Position numbers and translations under genes: made by a program
In this document: positions 49,423 through 58,488 of the stretch, piece after piece
How positions within the stretch are numbered: the first letter of the stretch is position 1
How the letters are laid out: each line of letters begins with the position of its first letter
The notes under the pieces: generated by a model
What the model saw: only the letters and a program-made list of their open reading frames with translations
Told to the model about the DNA's origin: nothing
Database searches by the model: none
Assembly (NCBI GenBank): GCA_947568835.1
Contig: OX387602.1
Coordinates: 24,045,021-24,109,020 of the forward strand
Direction of reading: 5' to 3'
DNA: 64,000 bases
Source of the DNA: Protonemura montana
Taxonomy: Eukaryota; Arthropoda; Insecta; Plecoptera; Nemouridae

Positions 49423-52400
49423 ATGTCGCCGCCCGCCATGAGCGCTGGCCGACGCTGCATACGGTGGCTGATTACACTGGTGCACCGCATCCTGGACCTG
49501 GCGACACACGCGCTGTTTGCGTTGGCTCATCGCGGTCCATGCCTAGCCATGCCGGACATCAACGACCTGCTACTGCTTGACTCGGCCACCGAGCTGGCGC
49601 GCAAAATACGCACTCGCGGAGTCAGCTCTGAGACCGTTGTGCAGGCATTCATCGCCCGTTCTCAACGTGTCAACCGCACGCTCAACTGTGTCGTAGACTC
49701 ACGCCATGCCGCAGCTTTGGATGATGCTCGCGCGGTAGATAGACGACTAGCAGCAGGCGGGGAAACCGAGGCCGAGATCGCAAGGGACTTACCGTTCCTT
49801 GGGGTGCCCTTCTCTACCAAGGACTGCATTAGGGTGGAAGGTGAGGCGTTGGAATGAACTTACCTTGCATGAAACGCAGTTGGGGTCTGCTTTATAGGTC
49901 ATTGTCATGGCTTAGTTAGGTGGGCTGTGTGCAGACATCATTTGTGGTAGACAGCATGTTGCTAAGTGACATTGGAATCAAGCTCCCTGCATTCCATGAC
50001 CCAATTTTCCCAATTAATTCAACTGAACTTAAATGTTAAACAATTTCAAAATTAGTTAAAAACTAAGTTCATTTTAACTTTAACATGGAATTTGTTTGGG
50101 CAAACTTCTAGTGTTGAGTGTGCAGGTTATAGGTAGAGACAGAACGTTCATGTTAAACTTTCTGCGTGAAAGATGGCTGCCAAATGACTACTTTACCGAC
50201 AAAAATGCAGAGTACCGGAACACGCCGTTAAGTGGAGTCACTGTCACTGTCGAATTTAGATATTTTTCGTAGGTTACTCGCTTTTGAATATTGTTACGTG
50301 TATATCAGTCGTTAAGTTGAGGTAAAAATTGATGGAGATTATTTGAGCATGAAAAGTCTCAAAAGCAAGTAATCTACAAGAAATATCAAAATTAAATTTC
50401 ATATGACAGTGACTCCACTTAACGGCGTGTTCCGTTACTCTGCATTAATGTAGGTAAAGTAGACAGTTGGCGGCCATCTTTCACGCAGAAAGTTTAACAT
50501 GAACGTTCTGTCTCTACCTATCACTTGCACACTCAATGGTTCTAGTCATCTTCACAGTGATCAAACTTGCTCTCGTGACCGCAATTTCCGATCTAGTGAA
50601 ACACCTGCCCGCTGTGCAGGCTTGCTGCACACATCAGGGCTAGTGGCGCGCGCTGGCATTCGCGGCGCGACCGACTCGACGGCAGCAGCACGACTGCGTG
50701 CGGCAGGCGGCATACCCCTGTCGCTGACCAATGTCTCCGAGTGCTGCATGTGGTGGGAGTCCAACAACCCGGTCCATGGCCGTTCTAACAACCCATATGA
50801 TGCACGCCACATTGTGGGCGGGTCCAGCGGGGGCGAGGCCTGTTTGTTAGCTGCTGCTGGCTCACCGCTTGGCATTGGATCGGACATTGGCGGGTCCATC
50901 AGGATGCCTGCCTTCTTCTGCGGGGTCTTCGGGCACAAACCATCGCCAGGTACGGTCTTTGAAGCCGGGGTGGAAAGTATTCATAGAAGTTTTCAAATAC
51001 CTGCATTTGTTATTTGACGACTTTCTAAATCTTTCATTATAAGTTGTCAATAACCCGGCTTGGAAAATTTTCAATTTTCAATTGTTTGGTTCTAAACTTT
51101 TTTCCTATGAAACTTTAAACCTATTCTATTAACTTTTGCCCATAACAGCTAAGAAGCAAGAAGGCTGAATGCTGACCATTTTATTTGGCAGTTCTAGTTG
51201 TGATTATTGTGCATATTTATATGGGCAAGTCAAAGTATTTATTGAGGTATTTATTGGAGGTAAATTTCAATTTTGTGGTAGACAAAGTTAACTTACAAAG
51301 TTATTGACTCACATCACTTTGAGAAGAGAAATAAGTGGCGTCTCGGCTTTAAAGTCTTGACGAACTGAATCTGTGTGCAGGTGTTGTTCCCATCGAGGGC
51401 CAATACCCAGAGCCGCTTTCCTCCGACCAACGCATGTTCCTCGGCATTGGACCGATGTCTCGTTTCTCCACCGACTTGTTGCCGCTGCTGTCTGTCCTCG
51501 CGGGTCCGACAGCGTCGGCGCGGCTGCGACTCTCGGATCCAGTGCGTCTCCGCGACGTTCGCGTATTCTCAGCCGAGTCATGTGGTGGGGCGGCGCTGGT
51601 GTCGCCTGTCGACCCCGAGATCCGTGGAGCCGTGCGCAGGGCTGCCACGCACCTACGGTCCGCTCAAGGCTGCTCGGGTGAGGAAGTGGTGTTGGCTGGC
51701 CTGCGCAAGTCTGCACCCATTTGGTTCGCAAGGATGCGGCCAGACGATCCCTCTGCACCGTCCTTTGCCGCTCAGCTCACTAACTTGCAGGCAAGTGTAT
51801 GCGTTGTTAGAAACAATTTTTGCAAATTTGTGTTTCTATTTAACTTCGTTGAAAGTTAACTTGATTAGGTGCATTATTGTGAGTTGAAAAAGTTATAATT
51901 TGGAGTTTTTCTTTAACATCATTTTCTCCCATTCGTTTATTTTACCAATGTGTCCTGTTCCCCAGGGTGAGATCAATGTGTTCAGTGAGTTTTCCCGCTG
52001 GCTGGTTGGTCAATCACGCCACACGTTTGTGGCTCTGCTGACGGCCGTCACGGAAAAGCTGGGCGTGCAATATGGGTCGCCGGAACACGCGCGCTTAACT
52101 CTGGCCTGCGCAGATCTGCGCAGAGAGCTTCTAGTACGTAGGCTATCAAGACCGCAACAATATAAAATTCTTTACAACTCCTTTTAAAAATGTCATACCA
52201 ATCTGGCTTCAAATCTGCCTTGCCAGTTTCTCTGTGGCATATTTGTTAGAATGTTCTCAATCCACCCATCTAATTCTGACCACCACAGGAGCTTCTTGGC
52301 ACAAACGGTGTGCTGCTATATCCTACACATCCGACACCAGCGCCGTTCCACTCGGAGCCGATCGTAAAGGCTCTCAACTTCTCATACACCGGCATCTTCA

Positions 52401-52756
52401 ACGTGCTGGGATTGCCCTCAACTGCCGTACCCATGGGTCTCCATAGCTCAGGCTTGCCAATTGGCATTCAGGTATGTTAGGTTATCTTTAAAGCCCTTCA
52501 CTTGTCACAGATAACTTGAACATGCTGGGAATCCATCGGATGATCGACAGGATGTACAAAACTGGGCCTTAATGATACAAATTGACACTGCCATGAACAA
52601 AGATAAAAGTGGGCACCTTGACCCTGCTGCAATACCATCTTGTTATCACGGTTGCAGGTAGTGGCAGCACCGGACCAAGACAGGCTCTGCTTGGCAGTAG
52701 CAGCGGAACTGGAGCGAGTATTTGGCGGTTGGGTGCCTCCACAAATTACCGTTTAG
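49423..52756 (+). CDS. FAAH2: Fatty-acid amide hydrolase 2-like amidase
   Basis: A membrane-anchored amidase-signature serine hydrolase that cleaves fatty-acid amides such as anandamide or oleamide. Six exons: 49423-49840, 50620-50949, 51381-51790, 51966-52133, 52289-52471, 52658-52756; 1608 nt, 535 aa (human FAAH2 532), all in frame. A hydrophobic N-terminal helix (WLITLVHRILDLATHALFAL) is the likely membrane anchor. The Ser-Ser-Lys triad is intact: Lys133 in FSTKDC, Ser208 in GGSSGGEA and Ser232 in GSDIGGSIR, each two residues above the human numbering. C-terminal half: NFSYTGIFNVLGLPSTAVPM is a strongly conserved amidase block. Intron 3 is GC-AG. Intron 1 contains a 428-bp foldback element that ends 80 bases before exon 2. 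The gene converges on SENP8. Arthropods often have several FAAH2 paralogues, so strict orthology is not claimed. Confidence 0.93.
50112..50539. mobile_element. Foldback (near-palindromic) MITE in FAAH2 intron 1
   Basis: Left arm 50112 to about 50287 and right arm about 50357 to 50539 are inverted copies of each other over roughly 175-180 bases with few mismatches. For example GTAGAGACAGAACGTTCATG and AACACGCCGTTAAGTGGAGT occur in both arms on opposite strands. The central loop is only about 70 bases. The flanks carry TTCTAG at 50106-50111 and 50540-50545, a plausible 6-bp target duplication. No coding capacity. If transcribed within FAAH2 pre-mRNA it would form a long hairpin. Confidence 0.85.
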
Positions 52757-53151
52757 ATGGCAACGTTGTTTACCTCATCCCTGCAGAACTACAAAAAATG
52801 TATTTTTTCATAAATATTGGTTTTATTTACAAAACGTGATACAGAAAATGGAAAACTCTAATTATGTCTATTATTCGAGTTACTATTCGAGTTTGGATTT
52901 TTCGATTCCATTAATCTGTATCAATGATGGTTTTTAGATGAATTTGTATATATTTTATTATATATTTTTTTATTAGTCATAGCAATGAAACTGGTACCTA
53001 GCACTGCTAGAACCTAGCGGTGAACCTAGCATGGAAATCTTGTGAATTTATCAATTTCCAAAGAGTTGCCAAATGACTTGTTTGTCAAATGCAAAACGAT
53101 GTGGCAAATAATAAAAAAATATAACAGCCAGTTTGAAACTTTTATAAAATG
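52757..53151. other. Overlapping 3' flanks of FAAH2 and SENP8
   Basis: FAAH2 (plus) and SENP8 (minus) converge here with 395 bases between stops. The only plus-strand AATAAA (53110-53115) lies close to the SENP8 stop, and minus-strand AATAAA signals lie at 52959-52954 and 52974-52969. The two 3'UTRs may therefore overlap. Confidence 0.45.
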
Positions 53152-53760
53152 TCAGCTTGAAGTGAGGAGGTCAATGAGAGAAAGCAGCGACTGCCGCTTG
53201 TTATTCACACTATCTTCCGCAAGTGTTCGAGTTGCAGTAAGGGCACCGCAACGGGAAGCTGTTGCCACTGTTTCAGCGTGGCAGATTGTGAAGATTCCAC
53301 AATCATAGCCGTTTCCCTGCTGCCGGCACTCGACCTCAGTAAATGCAAATCCCAAAGCCAACACATCCACAAGTCTTGCTGCAGCCTCTCTGTTTGCACC
53401 CTTCATTGAGTCCCAGTGAAAGATTCGACGTTCTGGCCGGCTAACTACCAGCAGGCTCCAATGGGTTCCGCCTGCCTGGGGGCTCTGGCAATCATTGAGA
53501 GGAAAGAAAACAAATCTCTTGTCGTGGAAACCCAGTGGTTCCAGGAAGAGATTGGCTTCGGCACAACCGCCAAGCTTCAAACATTGTGTCACTTCAGGGC
53601 TGACGAAGAGCAGATCATTGCGCCCAGCATGCACTGTATGTTGCAGATGCTCCATGAAGAAGCCCACCAAGGCATCGTTGAGCCAGTGCGGTCCACAGAG
53701 AAGGGACACATCAGACTGCCGCAGCAGTGAGTCATGGTATGACAGCACAACTGGGTCCAT
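53152..53760 (-). CDS. SENP8: Sentrin-specific protease 8 (NEDP1, deneddylase)
   Basis: A cysteine protease of the Ulp/SENP family that matures NEDD8 and removes it from proteins. One uninterrupted 609-nt frame, 202 aa (human 212), starting MDPVVLSYHDSLLRQSDVSL, which is almost identical to the vertebrate start. Catalytic His100 lies in GGTHWSLLV, Asp117 in HWDSM, the oxyanion Gln at 147-148, and Cys154 in GYDCGIF. The SPEVTQ motif is conserved. It is the only intronless gene among intron-rich neighbours, which may reflect ancestral structure or a retrocopy; all catalytic residues are kept, so it looks functional. It works on the same modifier as COPS5, located about 11 kb away. Confidence 0.95.
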   Translation of the reverse strand: MDPVVLSYHDSLLRQSDVSLLCGPHWLNDALVGFFMEHLQHTVHAGRNDLLFVSPEVTQCLKLGGCAEANLFLEPLGFHDKRFVFFPLNDCQSPQAGGTHWSLLVVSRPERRIFHWDSMKGANREAAARLVDVLALGFAFTEVECRQQGNGYDCGIFTICHAETVATASRCGALTATRTLAEDSVNNKRQSLLSLIDLLTSS

Positions 53761-54344
53761 GGCTGCCTCCGATAGCTTTACAGCTTTCAGTAATGGAACA
53801 GGATACTTTGTTTACCTTTTGATATAAGATATTTTTCTTTCTCTGAATTATTGTTTACTTTATTATCTTGAGAATCAGCAAACTGCGGCCATCAACAAAT
53901 CGCAAAGTATATCTGACACCACAAGCTTACAAACCCACGTTTAATGTTACTGCTTTTCAAACACACAATAGATTTGGACACTGAATAATGAACTAAACAG
54001 AAAACCTGTGAAAGCACGTGGGTAGCGTTTACTCTGACAGTTGTCACTAGAACAGCTGACCGGCTGGCTTTGCCGTACGTCGGCTAGTTCCATACTCGCC
54101 GCTAGGTGCTAAGCGCGCGCAAATATCGGCGACCCTGAACCGAATTGATAAGCGCACCATTATCTCTAATCAAATGCAGACGAGCCTTGTTTTGCTTCTT
54201 TAATTAAGCGCGTTAATAATCAAGGCTGCGTGTTAAGACATAAAAGAGTATTTTATTCGACTAGAAAAAAAAACAGAGACAGGATCGACTAGACATGGTG
54301 CTTGCTGCTGTATAAAATGCATTCCCTCTGCATAGGAGGAAGCT
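53761..54344. promoter_or_regulatory. SENP8 5' flank and tetraspanin 3' flank
   Basis: 584 bases between the tetraspanin stop and the SENP8 start on the same strand. An AATAAA on the minus strand at about 54257-54252 (plus TTTTATTC) lies some 90 bases after the tetraspanin stop. The rest should include the SENP8 promoter and 5'UTR. Confidence 0.45.
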
Positions 54345-55338
54345 TTACTCTTCTTCTGCCGGCGGTTCCTCGTCTTCGGCTTCTTCCTTTCCTTCTTCTT
54401 CCTCCTTGTCACGTTTGATGGCCGAGGCGAGACAGCACGCGCACACGATCCCGGCAATCTGCAACGTCGAGAGAGACAAGCGTTGAAGACATTGTCTCTG
54501 AAGGATTGGTGCTTCGAACATTATACCTGGAGAGCAGCTAGCCCGAGACCGACGGCAGCCAACGTTCCCGCCGACTCGCGCACTCGTAGCTCCAGCTGCT
54601 CCGCGCAGCCGCGCTGGTGCACGCGCCGTGGATCTGGACTGCGCGCGCAGATTGTGTCTCCGTGCTCGTACGCATCGACGCAGCAGCCACGAGGGACTGT
54701 GTCGGGTGGCGTAACGGCTGCCCAATCGCCTGCACCGTCCACGCCGCAGCACATCAGCTGCGCAAAGCAACAACCAGAGGTTCATATGACGCGGGCTGCA
54801 TTCCAGCCGGCAGTACCGTGCAGCGGCGCTAACATTTGATCGAGAAGCCAAGCTTCCCTAAAAGACTCCTCCCTGCGCAGTCCTGCCGAGCAGATTGCGA
54901 GGGGTACCTCACCCTTGTCTGGACGGCGTCCCACGCCTTGCGGTCCAACGGTGACTTGTTGTAGTGCACCATCCCTTGACGCATGGTGTCCCCCAGCTGC
55001 TCGCCCACTTGTTGCCGCGAGACGACGGCTGTAATGCCGACGCCGACCTCTGCAATTAATACCAGCAAAAGGAGGACGGCGAATGCCATGAGGAGGCCGT
55101 GAGACTCGCGGATTGCCCCGCAGCATCCAAGGAAGGCGATCACGAAGATCACGGAGCCGAGCACGATGAGCGCGATCGGTGGCGCCACGACGGCGTCCTC
55201 CAGGAAGCGCGTGTAGTCGATGACGTCGGCGAGCGCGATCCCGCCGACGACAACAAGCGCCGCCCCCGAGACGGCGAACACGAGGTTGAACGCGAAGAGG
55301 GCGAACTTGACGACCCGCAGGCCGCAGGAGACCATCAT
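54345..55338 (-). CDS. Tetraspanin
   Basis: A four-pass membrane protein that organises membrane microdomains. Three exons: 55338-54913, 54757-54527, 54458-54345; 771 nt, 256 aa, all phase 0. It starts MMVSCGLRVVKFALFAFNLV, the classic tetraspanin N-terminus with TM1. TM2 and TM3 follow, including FLGCCGAIRESHGLL, the conserved CCGAIRE intracellular loop. The large extracellular loop holds the CCG motif (MCCGVDGAGDW), then PRGCCVDAY and further cysteines (ICARS, RGCAEQ). TM4 is formed by AVGLGLAALQ plus IAGIVCACCLASAI across the last intron. The C-terminal tail is strongly acidic (DKEEEEGKEEAEDEEPPAEEE). The first in-frame ATG is 55338; a CCTGCAG acceptor sits directly before it, so a 5'UTR intron is likely. 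The subfamily (CD63/CD151-like) is not resolved. Very GC-rich exons give long antisense ORFs. Confidence 0.93.
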
Positions 55339-57330
55339 GGCTGCAGGCAACGACGTGCGCTCGGCGGCGAGGTTGGTGGTATACTGCCTCGGGTCGGCGT
55401 CGGCAGAGTCGTTCACCCAGACCGCGAGGCACGCGACTGTCGCGCGGCAACCATCGACCGTCCGGCGTAGGGTGCGTGTCTGAGGGATGTCGGGACGCCG
55501 ACTAGCAGACCGGGCGGTCGGTCGGGACCAACCTGGATGAACCCGGAACAGGAAGAGGAAGGCAAATGAGCGGGAACGCCGGCAAGAAACGATAAGGATC
55601 CATGTGTGTGGTTATGGAAATGTTTTAAAGCGTCTGCAGGGAGTGTCGAAGAGGCATGCACAAATAGCACCTGATTCCCATTGCCAGTTGGGAAAGTGAG
55701 TTGGAGATTTTCCACTTCACACATTCCAATGCTGAACGACCGCAGGAAGGTAATAATTCCGCAAACATGTCTTCAATCAGCTTTATCAAATGTTGGGTGC
55801 CAATCATTGTCTGTCAGGTCGGAAGAAAATGAAGATATATTATACCCAGCCAATTGCCTTCAATCTCGTGACGCAGCAAGAGTAATAAAATCCATAAATA
55901 CACAAATGCATTGAAATCTAAAAACGTCAACAGTGAACCTTGGGTGGAGCGATATCGATGTCGCGAAATTGAGCCACATAATGCAATTTACATAAACCTG
56001 CATTTGCACTCCCGCATTCCCGACTCTCGACACCGAACGAGGAATAGCAAGAACGTTGACAAAACAGCCGATTCTCCCCCATCGCACACTGCATGCGCCG
56101 AGGTACAACGTTCACGTTCGGTTTAATGGATTTTTGATTTGGGATCGACTCATGCCAGGTCCAACTCATCTGGCATGGTCAATCCACGGACCTATACGTG
56201 GGGTCAATCAGTCGCGAAGTGGTTCACCTGCACTGATAAATGAGCATTCGCACCCTTTTTGGGCACGAAACTAACGATTCCCACTTTCGAAATCATGCTG
56301 GGAAACTAGGCTAGTTACAAAACGTAACCCTTGTCACTTATAAGTTATACATAGATACCTCAAAAGACATGGCTCCCATATATTCTGTTTATATACTTAA
56401 ATATTCGTTTGTTTTATTTATAGGGTAATAGGGTAGGGTAATCGGTGGTTTTCGTGTGGTTTTAAGTTAAGTTTAACTTAACTTAAAGTGTTATCAGCTG
56501 ATTACGTTGTGTTCTTAGGATATTACATCGCGTTATCAAGGCGTTGGCGACCTTGACCGAGAGGTTGGCGTGGAGAGAATTTGTCCGTGGTTTGGCTGTT
56601 CTCGCATTTTTTTAAACCGCTGGCGAGCAAGTGTGTTTTTATTTTATCGTTCCTCGCGTGTCGTCAATTACGTATCATTGTTTCGGTAGCTTGAGTGCAG
56701 TGGTTGTGTTGTAATTTGCATGTTAGATTTTGTTAACCGGACAGATATATTTTGCCTATGCTTGGTTGTTACTTATAATTCGGCACCACTCGACGGCTTG
56801 GACATTTTATAGACATATTATCGAATGCATTCCTCAAGGCATATGGATGTGATTTACATACATGTATAAAAGACCTGCACACTCAACGATAACAGCCACT
56901 GGGAAGGTCAAAGTCCGCTAGGTTTATAGCACCTTTAATTGGAGCTAGAACATAGACCTCTCGGGCATCGAGAACCAAAATTAAAAGAAGAAATGGGTAA
57001 ATATTTTACATCCCACACCACATCCCTCTTACCCCTCAGAATAGTTGGAACTGAATCGAGTCTAAAGGCATCCCAAAATGGTGTTGTGTGGACACAAGAG
57101 TTTTGATAACAATTCAAATAGATTATTGCTGGAACGGAAACTTCTCATTCAGAAAATTTAAAAAAAAAATGCCGTTTATGGAGTAGCAACAAGTCAGTCA
57201 AGTCTCCTGGGCGATTAGTTGCACGCATCTACAAAATGGCGTGTTTCCAATGCATGTGTGTGTTTGTGAAACGCATGGCCTTTCACTAGACATGATAAGG
57301 GCAGAACATCGTTTAGATGAAATCAGACGC
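55339..57330. other. Intergenic region, no gene seen
   Basis: About 2 kb between the tetraspanin start and the distal poly(A) site of the SOD gene. The right side of the tetraspanin promoter is GC-rich (to about 55560). A perfect short palindrome (56461-56487) is present. No exon is recognised. Confidence 0.5.
56461..56487. repeat. Perfect short inverted repeat
   Basis: TTTAAGTTAAG, a 5-base spacer TTTAA, then CTTAACTTAAA: two 11-base arms that pair exactly. Could form a small cruciform; function unknown. Confidence 0.8.
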
Positions 57331-57336
57331 TTTATT
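57331..57336 (-). terminator. Poly(A) signal of SOD distal (GPI) isoform
   Basis: AATAAA on the minus strand, 127 bases beyond the stop codon of the GPI-type terminal exon. Confidence 0.6.
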
Positions 57337-57462
57337 TCAGAGTGATACATTAAGCAGCAGTCCTAATCTAGAAACAGAGTCAATGGCTGCATACTGTACA
57401 TAGCCAGTATACTTTTGTACACGCAACGTAATAAATAAAAGACAGAAGCCAGCGGAAGGCGC

Positions 57463-57565
57463 TCAGAGCAGTAGTCGGTAGGCAGCAAGCATCAGCAAGG
57501 AGAGGGCGCTGACCGGTGTGATCGAGGAGGCTGCGTTGGACTCGGGACACTGGCCCTTGGAGATT
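57463..57565 (-). CDS. Alternative terminal exon of Cu/Zn SOD encoding a GPI-anchor signal
   Basis: An acceptor (CGACTGTTGCAG) opens a 103-nt exon in the phase required by a donor at 58702-58701 of the SOD exon. Joining gives ...CGVIGLQ followed by ISKGQCPESNAASS and ITPVSALSLLMLAAYRLLL, then stop. A small-residue stretch (Ser/Asn/Ala, residues about 181-186), a short polar spacer and a hydrophobic end with no tail is the standard GPI-attachment signal. Its own AATAAA follows at 57336-57331. The upstream donor (CTACA|GTTAGC) is weak, so use of this exon is inferred. Confidence 0.5.
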
Positions 57566-58380
57566 CTGCAACAGTCGATCGATTACGCAATCTCTGTCAC
57601 ATCAATGATGAGCTCTTTGCCAGGGACTACCACCACGACGACACAAAAATACTGAACTCAGCGGCATTTAATATCTACAAAGAACCCTTTGAGAACAGCT
57701 AAATGCTGCTGAAATTGCTTTGTAAATGCACCGCAATTGCCAACGCGGTGTTGTTTTTGTAAGTAAACGATAAAAAAAAACGCCTCGTAACACAGATAAA
57801 CACCCTAAATCCCTATTGCGCTCCCTAAAATACCGGAATCGAACCGATTCTGGGAATCGTTTGACTTGGTAAATTGGTAGCCAGTCACGTCTTGATCTGT
57901 GGTCCCTATTCCCAAAGGTTGAGCATCACTACTCGCAGTGAGGAAAAAAAGGTTAAAAGATAAAGTTAATTAATCTGAAGGAGAAACTAAGAGAGATGTA
58001 AGGAAACTATACGTAAAGAAAAATGCTTAACTTAATTCTATGGTAGGATTTCGCGCAATCACTTGTTGCCCGTTTGCTCAGCAAGCGATGGCACTGTCAT
58101 TATCACTTGGGTGCAACAAACATTCAACATTGGCAAAAGCATTTTAGGACAAACAAGCAAGACATGGACATAGAGGGGATACAACAAATGGATATTGAAA
58201 AGGTAAAATGTAGCTTTGGCACTAAAATCTAGGATTTAGTGTGGACAATCTCTAGTAATAGACACAAAAATCAAACACTTAGCATTATACATACACGGAC
58301 ATGCGGGAAGAGGTTAGGTTAGAGAGTTAAAGAGCGAGACAGACTCAAGACACAATGCGAGACATTAGAGAAGTGAGAAT
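57566..58380. other. Intron between the two SOD 3' ends
   Basis: No exon is recognised. It would be intronic for the GPI form and downstream flank for the proximal form. Confidence 0.45.
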
Positions 58381-58386
58381 TTTATT
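58381..58386 (-). terminator. Poly(A) signal of SOD proximal isoform
   Basis: AATAAA on the minus strand, about 100 bases past the stop of the Q/P-rich-tail isoform. Confidence 0.6.
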
Positions 58387-58488
58387 CAGCCACAAGGGGA
58401 TGCAAGAAGAGTCAAGTCATGCGCGGCTCCGATGTCGTCCGAAGTCGAGTCCCGTCTCGTGCCGAAGAAGAAGTCACCTAAAACCGAG

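Noticed and set aside
50561-51758. Antisense and alternative frames over FAAH2 exons 2 and 3
   Set aside because: Shadows of the amidase exons, which carry the catalytic triad and correct phases.
52931-52946. GATGGTTTTTAGA near SENP8 as another MITE end
   Set aside because: Only 13 bases match the family's left flank and nothing else of the element is present.
54782-55450. 222-codon minus-strand frame overlapping tetraspanin exon 1
   Set aside because: Arg-rich shadow in another frame of a GC-rich exon; the tetraspanin frame carries all family motifs.
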